A stretch of 6,376 nt of DNA from Christensenella sp. UBA1431 (lineage in GTDB: Bacteria > Bacillota > Clostridia > Christensenellales > UBA1431), in assembly GCA_002329665.1 (NCBI GenBank), contig DCTV01000023.1, positions 424 to 6,799 of the forward strand. Direction: 5' to 3'. The position numbers and the translations under genes are program-made. Below, piece by piece: positions 1-4,911 of the stretch (the first letter of the stretch is position 1; each line of letters begins with the position of its first letter). The notes beneath the pieces were generated by a model. It was not told the origin of the DNA and did no database searches. It was given only the letters and a program-made list of their open reading frames with translations.

Positions 1-928
1 TATGCTGGCCCAAAACGTCGCGCTCGCCGACCTGATCGCGGCGGGCGCGCGCATCCTCGAATCCGCCTGCGGGCCTTGTATCGGCATGGGCCAGGCCCCG
101 CGGACCAACGGCGTGTCGGTGCGCACGTTTAACAGGAACTTCATGGGGAGGAGCGGCACGAGAAGCGCCAAGGTCTACCTCGCAAGCCCGGAGACTGCCG
201 CGGCAACCGCCCTGACCGGGCACATCACCGATCCGCGTACGCTCGGCGGGGCCATCGAGGTGGAACAGCCCGAAGCCTTCTTCGTCAACGACAACCTGAT
301 CGTCCCGCCGGCCGAAGAAGGGTGCGACGTGGAAGTCGTGCGCGGGCCGAATATCAAGCCCTTCCCGCTGGGACGGCCGCTCGGCGACCGCCTGGAGGGC
401 GAAGTGCTGCTGAAGATGGAGGACAACGTGACGACCGACCACATCATGCCTTCGGGCGCGAAGCTCCTGCCCTACCGCTCGAACATCCCTCACCTTTCCG
501 GATTCTGCCTGACCCCGGTGGACGAGACGTTCCCGGCCCGCGCCAAAGCGGCGGGCGGAGGCATCCTCGTAGCGGGGCATAACTACGGCCAGGGGTCCTC
601 GCGCGAGCACGCGGCGCTGGTCCCGCTGTATCTGGGCATCAGGGCCGTGCTCGCAAAGTCGTTCGCGCGAATACACATGGCAAACCTCATCAACTCGGGC
701 ATCCTGCCGCTGGTGTTTGAGGACGAAAAGGACTACGAAGGGATCGACCCCGGCGACAGCCTCGTCATCGAGGACGCGCGCGCCCAGGTAGCCGCCGGCG
801 GGCGGGTCGTCGTGCGCAACGCGACCAAGGGGACGGAAATCCCGGCGCGGCTGGAACTGTCGCGAAGGCTGACCGATGTCGTGCTTGCGGGCGGCCTGCT
901 CAACTACGCGCGCGGCCGGTCGGACTGA
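1..928 (+). CDS. Aconitate hydratase, C-terminal part (5' end outside window)
   Basis: Aconitase interconverts citrate and isocitrate through cis-aconitate in the cytoplasm, using a [4Fe-4S] cluster. The visible 308 residues open with CGPCIGM, which holds two of the three cluster cysteines (residues 23 and 26 counted from nt 2). RNFMGRSG and YLASPETAAATALTG follow. The C-terminal swivel domain carries DNVTTDHIMPSG (from residue 141) and GQGSSREHAAL (196-206), whose Ser and Arg contribute to substrate binding in the family. The in-frame ATG at nt 2 is an internal Met: the first cluster cysteine and the N-terminal domains must lie upstream, so the gene is truncated by the window edge and not shown to be broken. 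The sequence resembles the compact bacterial monomeric aconitase of roughly 640 residues. Homoaconitase or another aconitase-superfamily specificity cannot be excluded from this half, although SSREH is typical of aconitases. The stop lies 3 nt before the next gene, which suggests an operon. Confidence 0.95.
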   Translation, partial: MLAQNVALADLIAAGARILESACGPCIGMGQAPRTNGVSVRTFNRNFMGRSGTRSAKVYLASPETAAATALTGHITDPRTLGGAIEVEQPEAFFVNDNLIVPPAEEGCDVEVVRGPNIKPFPLGRPLGDRLEGEVLLKMEDNVTTDHIMPSGAKLLPYRSNIPHLSGFCLTPVDETFPARAKAAGGGILVAGHNYGQGSSREHAALVPLYLGIRAVLAKSFARIHMANLINSGILPLVFEDEKDYEGIDPGDSLVIEDARAQVAAGGRVVVRNATKGTEIPARLELSRRLTDVVLAGGLLNYARGRSD

Positions 929-931
929 AGG

Positions 932-1492
932 ATGGACGGGCCAAAAAAGCCCGACTGGCGGCTTATAGGAGAACTGTTCCTCTCAACGCTCAAGATCGGG
1001 CTGATTACATTCGGGGGCGGGCTCGCGATGGTCGCCGTGATCGAGCGCGAGTTTTCCGGCAAGAAAAAATGGATCGACCCGGACGAGATGATCGATATCA
1101 TCGCCGTTTCCCAGTCGCTTCCCGGCGTGATCGCCATCAACGGCTCGGTGATGACGGGCTACCGCATAGCGGGGGTCGCGGGCGCGGCGGTCGCAGCCCT
1201 GGGCGTGACGATACCGTCGCTGGTCGTACTGATGTTCGTCACGCTGTTCTACCGGCAGTTTCGGGACAATCCATGGGTGAACGCCGCGTTCAAGGGTCTC
1301 AGCGCCGGCGTGGCCGCTTTGTTGGCGTCCGTCGTCGTTCGCATGGGCAAAAGGGTGCTCAAGGACGTCTGGACGGTCCTGTTCTTCGGCGCGGCGCTGG
1401 TAATCAGCTTGTACTCGGGCCTCCACGCGATATGGCTTATACTCGCCGGCGGGGTATTGGGCTACGCCTTCAAACGGGGAGGTGTGGCCTGA
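932..1492 (+). CDS. CHR (chromate) transporter family protein, N-type half
   Basis: This is a 186-residue integral membrane protein of the short-chain CHR family. In long-chain ChrA two homologous halves are fused. In many Bacillota, including Bacillus subtilis, they are separate adjacent genes whose products work together, chromate efflux being the tested activity. The CHR repeat motifs are visible: KIGLITFGGGLAMV (residues 21-34) and AVSQSLPGVIAINGS (58-72). Several hydrophobic segments follow, to about residue 180, with a basic cytoplasmic stretch near RMGKRVLKD. The ATG at 932 is chosen because the conserved KIG..TFGGG motif starts only 20 residues in. It lacks a well-spaced Shine-Dalgarno sequence (AAGG directly abuts the ATG), so translation is probably coupled to the aconitase stop 3 nt upstream. 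The natural substrate is uncertain: an inorganic oxyanion is the family precedent, but the metabolic neighbours leave room for another anion. Confidence 0.9.
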   Translation: MDGPKKPDWRLIGELFLSTLKIGLITFGGGLAMVAVIEREFSGKKKWIDPDEMIDIIAVSQSLPGVIAINGSVMTGYRIAGVAGAAVAALGVTIPSLVVLMFVTLFYRQFRDNPWVNAAFKGLSAGVAALLASVVVRMGKRVLKDVWTVLFFGAALVISLYSGLHAIWLILAGGVLGYAFKRGGVA

Positions 1493-1493
1493 G

Positions 1494-2027
1494 ATGCTGC
1501 GGCTGTTCTTCATCTTCTTTCGGATAGGCCTGTTCAGTATCGGCGGAGGATACGCGATGATCCCCCTTATCCAGCAGGACCTGGTTGGCGCCGGATACAT
1601 GACCCTCACAGAGGTGACGGACCTGGTCGCCATATCCCAGATGACGCCGGGCCCGATCGCAGTGAACGCGGCGACCTTTGCAGGGATGCACACGATGGGC
1701 GTGGCAGGCGCCGTCGTCGCTACGCTGGGGGTGGTGCTGCCCTGCGCGCTGATCTCGGTGGTTGTGGCGAGGTTCTTTTTTTCGAGAATGGATTCCGCGC
1801 TGGTGCAGGGCGCGCTTTACGGCATGCGCCCTGTGGTGGTGAGCCTGATCGCCGGGGCCATGCTGACCTTTGCCGTTTCGTCCCTTCTGATGCCGGGAGG
1901 CGGGCTGGAGGCGGGCGCGGCGGTCATTTTCGCCGGGGTCTTCACGCTAGCGCTCGTAAAGGAGACCTCGCCGGCGGTCCTGTTTTTGCTTTCCGCCCTT
2001 GCGGGGCTGGCATTCTATGCGCCGTGA
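1494..2027 (+). CDS. CHR (chromate) transporter family protein, C-type half
   Basis: This is the partner half of the preceding CHR protein, 177 residues, almost entirely hydrophobic. The same repeat motifs recur in diverged form: RIGLFSIGGGYAMIPLI (residues 10-26) and AISQMTPGPIAVNAATF (46-62). PGPIAVN here versus PGVIAIN upstream shows that the two genes are distinct paralogous halves and not a recent duplication. The ATG at 1494 is preferred: a GGGGAGG site (1476-1482) sits 11 nt upstream and MLRLFFIFFRIG is a typical short-CHR start. An in-frame GTG at 1482 would add only four residues and would place the ribosome site on top of the start codon. The ATG lies one base after the stop of the upstream half, so the two are surely translated together and probably assemble as a heteromeric transporter. 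It ends in a non-polar tail (AGLAFYAP). Substrate unknown; chromate is only the family precedent. Confidence 0.9.
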   Translation: MLRLFFIFFRIGLFSIGGGYAMIPLIQQDLVGAGYMTLTEVTDLVAISQMTPGPIAVNAATFAGMHTMGVAGAVVATLGVVLPCALISVVVARFFFSRMDSALVQGALYGMRPVVVSLIAGAMLTFAVSSLLMPGGGLEAGAAVIFAGVFTLALVKETSPAVLFLLSALAGLAFYAP

Positions 2028-2051
2028 GGCGCTGAAAACGGGGGTAATCCC

Positions 2052-2708
2052 ATGGAAAAACTTGGCGAATACGGCGCCGAGGGCTCCCTGACCTGGCGGG
2101 TATATCACGCGCTCCGCCTCGCCATCATCAACGGCGAGTACAAACCGGGAGAAAACCTGATCGAAACGCGGCTCGCCGGGGAACTCGGCGTTTCACGCAC
2201 GCCGGTGCGCGAGGCGCTGCGGCAGCTCGAACTGGAGGAACTGGTGCTTTCCGTCCCCAACAAGGGCGCGTTGGTGGTGGGCGTGTCCGAAAAGGACATC
2301 GACGACATCTACGAGATGCGGTCCCTCCTCGAAGGCCTGTGCGCCCGCTGGGCCGCCGAGCGCATTACGCCCGCCGAAATGGGCAGGCTGCAGGAGATCG
2401 TGGAACTGATGGGGATGTACGCCCATAAAAACGACCACGAAAAGCTCACAAGGCTGGACACCGATTTCCACGACGCGGTGTACAGGGCATGTGATTCGCG
2501 CGTGCTGCGGCATACGCTGATGGCGCTGACGCATAACTCCTTCAGGGCGCGGATGGTTTCGTTAAGGGACAGGGAACGCGCTAAGGAGACGGTGCGCGAG
2601 CACCGGGAGATCCTCAGCGCGATCGAGGAAAAGGCTGGTGAGCGCGCAAAACGGCTGATGATCGCCCACGTCCGAAAGGCGCGCAGGCATGTGGTCACAA
2701 GACAATGA
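2052..2708 (+). CDS. GntR-family transcriptional regulator, FCD (FadR-C) type
   Basis: This is a 218-residue cytoplasmic DNA-binding regulator. Residues 12-76 form the GntR winged helix: the recognition region reads LIETRLAGELGVSRTPVREALRQLE (36-60), with the conserved SRTPVREAL core, and the wing is VPNKGALVVG. Residues 83-213 form the all-helical FCD effector domain, starting DIDDIYEMRSLLEG. It retains the expected metal/ligand residues: Asp136 and His140 in DTDFH, His184 in EHREI and His206 in AHVRKA. Family members of this type usually bind a carboxylate or other small acid through the metal. The ATG is preceded by GGGGG (2040-2044) at 7-nt spacing. The gene begins 24 nt after the CHR pair, so it is probably the last gene of the acn-CHR group and may be its local regulator, though no operator can be assigned because the group's promoter lies outside the window. 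The effector is unknown. Confidence 0.92.
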   Translation: MEKLGEYGAEGSLTWRVYHALRLAIINGEYKPGENLIETRLAGELGVSRTPVREALRQLELEELVLSVPNKGALVVGVSEKDIDDIYEMRSLLEGLCARWAAERITPAEMGRLQEIVELMGMYAHKNDHEKLTRLDTDFHDAVYRACDSRVLRHTLMALTHNSFRARMVSLRDRERAKETVREHREILSAIEEKAGERAKRLMIAHVRKARRHVVTRQ

Positions 2709-2735
2709 GACCGGCCGGGAATCCCGTTGGCCAGG

Positions 2736-2752
2736 ATATTTATCGAAAATAT
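2736..2752. promoter_or_regulatory. Short palindrome upstream of the rex promoter
   Basis: ATATTT-N5-AAATAT is a perfect 6-bp inverted repeat ending one base before the -35 box. It could be a repressor or activator site, or simply an AT-rich UP-like element that happens to be symmetric. It does not match the Rex operator consensus (TTGTTAA-N4-TTAACAA in clostridia). Confidence 0.3.
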
Positions 2753-2753
2753 A

Positions 2754-2782
2754 TTCAAAGAACGGTAACGGCATGATATACT
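2754..2782 (+). promoter_or_regulatory. Sigma-A-type promoter for rex
   Basis: The -35 hexamer is TTCAAA (2754-2759, 4 of 6 consensus positions). A 17-bp spacer leads to the -10 hexamer TATACT (2777-2782), preceded by TG one base upstream (2774-2775), giving an extended -10. AT-rich DNA lies immediately upstream. The predicted transcript start is near 2789, leaving a leader of about 25 nt before rex. The local drop in GC content against the flanking genes supports a real promoter region. Two direct GTAACG copies (2765-2770 and 2784-2789) flank the -10. Confidence 0.7.
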
Positions 2783-2814
2783 TGTAACGCTAAAACCCGG
2801 GAAGGAGGCGCTTG

Positions 2815-3486
2815 ATGAGAAAGGACAAGGTATCCGAAGCGGTCATCCGCAGGCTGCCCAAATACTACCGTTACCTTATGGAACTCGAACGCATAGGCGT
2901 CGAGAGGATCTCTTCACAGGAACTGAGCAAGAAGATGGGCATCAAGGCCACCCAGATACGGCAGGACCTGAACTGTTTCGGCGGCTTCGGGCAGCAGGGT
3001 TACGGCTATCAAGTGAAAATGCTCAAAAAAGAGATAAAGGACATCATCGGCCTGAACCGCGAGTACAGGGTGATTCTGGTGGGGGCGGGCAACATCGGTC
3101 AGGCCCTTGCCAATTATATCGGCTTCGAAAAAGAGGGTTTCAACATCGTCGGCATCTTCGATGTCAACCCGAAACTCATCGGGAACACGATCCGCAGCAA
3201 GACCATCATGGATATCGACACGCTGCACACGTTCGCGAAACAGAACCGCATAGATCTTTGCATCATCACGACGCCCAAGGAAAACGCGCAGCAGATAGCG
3301 GACATGGTTATCGGCGTCGGGATCAAGTCCATATGGAATTTCGCGCCGGTGGACGTCGAGGCGCGCAAGGGCGTCTTCGTCGAGAACGTGCACCTCAACG
3401 ACAGCCTGTACACCCTCGTCTACCGGATAAACGAACAGGAGGGCATGAAAAAGCGGGAATGCCTACCGGCGAAGGGGGGAGAATGA
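2815..3486 (+). CDS. rex: Redox-sensing transcriptional repressor Rex
   Basis: Rex represses fermentation and anaerobic-metabolism genes and is released from DNA when the NADH/NAD+ ratio rises. The 223-residue product begins with the winged helix (about 1-80: VIRRLPKYYRYL, then RISSQELSKKMGIKATQIRQDLNCFGGFGQQGYGY). A Rossmann fold follows, with the dinucleotide-binding GAGNIG at residues 90-95, and then the conserved IWNFAPV and a C-terminal swapped helix region ending VHLNDSLYTLVYRI. IRQDLN.FG.FGQQGYGY is the clostridial variant of the DNA-reading region. The ATG at 2815 is chosen because AAGGAGG (2802-2808) is 6 nt upstream; a TTG at 2812 would add one residue but is spaced only 3 nt. The last 15 or so residues (GMKKRECLPAKGGE) are an uncharged-to-basic tail beyond the core. 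The stop overlaps the next gene's start. No clear Rex operator was found at its own promoter, so autoregulation is not shown. Confidence 0.97.
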   Translation: MRKDKVSEAVIRRLPKYYRYLMELERIGVERISSQELSKKMGIKATQIRQDLNCFGGFGQQGYGYQVKMLKKEIKDIIGLNREYRVILVGAGNIGQALANYIGFEKEGFNIVGIFDVNPKLIGNTIRSKTIMDIDTLHTFAKQNRIDLCIITTPKENAQQIADMVIGVGIKSIWNFAPVDVEARKGVFVENVHLNDSLYTLVYRINEQEGMKKRECLPAKGGE

Positions 3487-3884
3487 TGCGCGTACTGGAC
3501 GTCATGACGCGCGAACGTTGCCAGATGGTGAACGTTACGGGTGAGGTTTCACAGGCCGTGAAAACTTCCGGCGTCGAAAAAGGCGTTTGCCTGCTTTTCG
3601 TCCCCCATACGACGGCGGGCATCGTCATCAACGAAAACGCGGACCCGGACGTGACGCGCGACATCCTCTCCGGGCTCGACGCGATAGTCCCCAGGCTGAA
3701 ATACCGGCATATGGAAGGCAACTCGGACGCGCACATAAAGGCCGCGCTGGCCGGGCAGTCGCTGACGCTCATTATCGAAGACGGGGATATTCAGCTGGGT
3801 ACCTGGCAGGGCATCTATTTCTGTGAATTCGACGGGCCGCGCGAGCGGAAGCTCTTTGTCCGCACCATGAAAGCGGAAGAATAA
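3486..3884 (+). CDS. YjbQ / UPF0047 family protein
   Basis: This is a small cytoplasmic protein of 132 residues, the normal full length for the YjbQ (UPF0047) family. The family signatures are all present: FVPHTTAGIVINENADPDV (38-56), YRHMEGNSDAHIKAALAGQS (73-92) and LGTWQGIYFCEFDGPRERK (104-122). His41, His75 and His83 are positioned like the family's conserved metal/active-site histidines. The E. coli homologue shows weak thiamine-phosphate synthase activity, which is why databases name it a secondary thiamine-phosphate synthase; the physiological role is unproven. The start is a tandem ATGATG at 3483-3488. The second ATG is preferred because the AAGGGGGG run (3472-3479) is 6 nt upstream of it, versus 3 nt for the first. 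Either way the start overlaps the rex stop, so the two genes are translationally coupled. Confidence 0.93.
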   Translation: MRVLDVMTRERCQMVNVTGEVSQAVKTSGVEKGVCLLFVPHTTAGIVINENADPDVTRDILSGLDAIVPRLKYRHMEGNSDAHIKAALAGQSLTLIIEDGDIQLGTWQGIYFCEFDGPRERKLFVRTMKAEE

Positions 3885-3965
3885 AAACATTGACCAAACG
3901 GCGGGAACGGACGCGGAGGCAGTTGGAAACGCCAAATGATCCGTTGATGTATTCTTATGTGCGTT

Positions 3966-3983
3966 TTCGGTCTTTTGACCGGA
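3966..3983 (+). other. Small hairpin in the lipoprotein gene leader
   Basis: CGGTC-TTTT-GACCG (3968-3981) is a perfect 5-bp stem with a four-base loop, extendable by a T-G wobble and a T-A pair to 3966-3983. No T-run follows, so it is not a terminator of the upstream rex-yjbQ unit. It lies about 27 nt before the lipoprotein start and just upstream of its ribosome site. It could affect mRNA stability or translation, or be chance. The 125-nt gap between the two genes shows no promoter that I can place with confidence. Confidence 0.3.
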
Positions 3984-4009
3984 TGAATAAAGAGATAGAG
4001 GGGAGTATT

Positions 4010-4588
4010 ATGAAGAGAATATGGGTCATCCTGCTCGCGGTGACGCTGGTGCTCGTGTTGGCGGCGTGCGCCGCCCCCCAACCGGAGGCTACGTCGGCGG
4101 CGACGCAACAGCAACAGGAGCCGGTAACTACGCAGGATACGGAGCCTACTGCCACTACACAGGATGTGGAGCCGACCGCCGCTGTACAGGATAATTCGGG
4201 CGGCGGCACGGTCATCAATTCGGTAAGCAATGCCGTGTTCACTTTTGCCGTGACAGGCATAAACCGCTATGACCTCTCGGACGGCAGTGAGGCTATCATT
4301 ATCGACTGTGCCGTAACCAACAATTCTGACAAGGAACAAGTGATCAGCTCCCTGCTGTGCTTCTCCGCCACGGATACTTCCAACAACAAACTGTCCTCCA
4401 GCCTGGACGCCGTGATGGAAGTCGCTACGAGGGGAGTCAACCTTGTCACACTGGACGGCGACGTCGCGCCCGGCGCGACGCTCAAAGGGTCTTTGTATTT
4501 CTCGGCTGCCAAAGGGACGCGGGTCAATTCGATCACCTTCTCGCCCGTCCTCTCGGAAAGCCTTACGTTGCAACTCGGCGGAATCTAA
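4010..4588 (+). CDS. Lipoprotein with DUF4352-like C-terminal domain
   Basis: This is a 192-residue predicted lipoprotein. The signal peptide MKRIWVILLAVTLVLVLAAC has a short basic start, a hydrophobic core and the lipobox L-A-A-C, with the lipidated Cys at residue 20, so the mature protein should be anchored to the outer face of the membrane. Residues 21-65 are a Gln/Thr/Pro/Glu-rich linker that includes a nine-residue tandem repeat (TTQDxEPTA). From about residue 70 the sequence (VFTFAVTGINRYDL, then IIIDCAVTNNSDKEQVISS, then VAPGATLKGSLYFSAAKG) has the pattern of the DUF4352/Ig-like beta domains common in clostridial lipoproteins: a strand ending in N-N-S-D and a late P-G-x-x-x-x-G. The function is unknown. 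The ATG at 4010 is selected because of GGGGAG (4000-4005) at 4 nt and because it begins the signal peptide; an upstream in-frame TTG at 3890 would add a charged, non-secretory extension and lacks a ribosome site. The gene stands alone before a strong terminator. Confidence 0.85.
   Translation: MKRIWVILLAVTLVLVLAACAAPQPEATSAATQQQQEPVTTQDTEPTATTQDVEPTAAVQDNSGGGTVINSVSNAVFTFAVTGINRYDLSDGSEAIIIDCAVTNNSDKEQVISSLLCFSATDTSNNKLSSSLDAVMEVATRGVNLVTLDGDVAPGATLKGSLYFSAAKGTRVNSITFSPVLSESLTLQLGGI
4127..4192 (+). repeat. 27-bp tandem repeat in the lipoprotein linker
   Basis: Two adjacent 27-bp units (4127-4153 and 4154-4180) encode TTQDTEPTA and TTQDVEPTA. A partial third unit (4181-4192) encodes AVQD. The copies differ mostly at third codon positions. 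The repeat lies in the flexible spacer between the lipidated Cys and the folded domain and probably only sets linker length. Confidence 0.8.
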
Positions 4589-4616
4589 AAAACACGAACG
4601 GGACGGGGGCCCAGGC

Positions 4617-4646
4617 AAAAAAAACGGCGCGTTGCGCCGTTTTTTT
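4617..4646. terminator. Intrinsic (rho-independent) terminator, symmetric
   Basis: CGGCGC (4625-4630), loop GTT, and GCGCCG (4634-4639) form a perfect 6-bp GC stem. It is followed by seven T (4640-4646) and preceded by eight A (4617-4624). It ends the lipoprotein transcript 29 nt after the stop codon. The A-run makes it an equally good terminator on the minus strand. Confidence 0.93.
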
Positions 4647-4659
4647 GCTGCGGTGCCAT

Positions 4660-4763
4660 GATTTCCCGACGGTGGGGGCGCGGGGGCTGGAGCCTTTAGC
4701 CCCCCCAAGGAGGGATTTGCGTTCGGGCAAACGTCCGCAAAGGACGGAAGGACGCGGGAAATC
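4660..4763. other. Unassigned foldable intergenic element (candidate structured RNA or palindromic repeat)
   Basis: An outer inverted repeat, GATTTCCCG (4660-4668) with CGGGAAATC (4755-4763), extends by two pairs past a bulged A. It closes a 104-nt unit that contains three hairpins in a row: GGGGGCT/AGCCCCC (4682-4688 with 4698-4704), TTTGC/GCAAA (4716-4720 with 4727-4731, loop GTTCGG) and CGTCC/GGACG (4732-4736 with 4742-4746, loop GCAAA). The last two abut without a gap and could stack coaxially. The element sits between a terminator and a promoter that starts downstream of it, so it is not part of the leader of the following gene unless another promoter exists upstream. It does not match the core motifs I know for SRP RNA, T-box, cobalamin or c-di-GMP riboswitches, or tRNA. 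A dispersed palindromic repeat with terminal inverted repeats is an equally good explanation. Confidence 0.5.
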
Positions 4764-4788
4764 TGTTGGAAGACGAATACTTTTCCCG

Positions 4789-4804
4789 TTCATGTCCTCA
4801 TGAA
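4789..4804. promoter_or_regulatory. Palindrome upstream of the VanW-gene promoter
   Basis: TTCATG-TCCT-CATGAA is a perfect 6-bp inverted repeat centred about 27 bp upstream of the -35 box. Its size and position fit a dimeric regulator's site, but no regulator can be named and a hairpin or chance origin is possible. Confidence 0.35.
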
Positions 4805-4819
4805 ACCTGTTATAAGCTG

Positions 4820-4848
4820 TTTACAAGGTATTTGAATTCATATATCAT
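4820..4848 (+). promoter_or_regulatory. Near-consensus sigma-A promoter for the VanW-family gene
   Basis: The -35 hexamer TTTACA (4820-4825, 5 of 6 consensus), an exact 17-bp spacer and the -10 hexamer TATCAT (4843-4848, 5 of 6) lie in AT-rich DNA. The predicted start near 4855 gives a leader of about 57 nt. A hairpin, CGGCAC-CGTG-GTGCCG (4873-4888), lies in that leader, 12 nt before the AGGGAG ribosome site; it is not followed by a T-run, so it is not an attenuator terminator. Confidence 0.8.
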
Positions 4849-4911
4849 AATAAGAGGCAAATACGAGCTTCCCGGCACCGTGGTGCCGCGTGGCTTTGGC
4901 AGGGAGATAGA

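Noticed and set aside
983..1693. Minus-strand open frame of 236 codons under the CHR genes
   Set aside because: It is antisense to two well-conserved membrane proteins and has no family resemblance or promoter.
2710..2735. Hairpin after the GntR stop as a terminator
   Set aside because: The GGCC/GGG stem is interrupted by bulges and no T-run follows, so it does not qualify as an intrinsic terminator.
3905..3980. Promoter for the lipoprotein gene (TTGGAA, TTGACC and TATTCT hexamers)
   Set aside because: None of the -35-like and -10-like boxes is properly spaced (the best pair is 21 bp apart), so no promoter is called although one probably exists in this interval.
3815..4708. Minus-strand open frame of 297 codons opposite the lipoprotein gene
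   Set aside because: It runs straight through the symmetric terminator and is composed of low-complexity Arg/Gly/Leu stretches. The + strand lipoprotein has a signal peptide, lipobox and ribosome site.
4660..4763. tRNA, SRP RNA or a known riboswitch as identity of the structured element
   Set aside because: There is no cloverleaf or T-loop, no SRP GGAAGGAAGCAGCC-type core, and no T-box or cobalamin-box sequence. The GCAAA and GGACG strings recall c-di-GMP aptamers only superficially.
4357..4803. Plus-strand open frame spanning the lipoprotein end, terminator and structured element (reads GARGLEPLAPP in the element)
   Set aside because: It overlaps a real gene in another frame, crosses an intrinsic terminator and has no ribosome site. 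The GLEP-like text is the kind of spurious peptide produced by structured non-coding DNA.
4807..4826. Possible Rex operator overlapping the -35 of the VanW-gene promoter (CTGTTAT...TTTACAA)
   Set aside because: The better-matching half-sites are separated by 6 bp and not 4, and in the correct 18-bp register only 10 of 14 specified bases match, which is not convincing.
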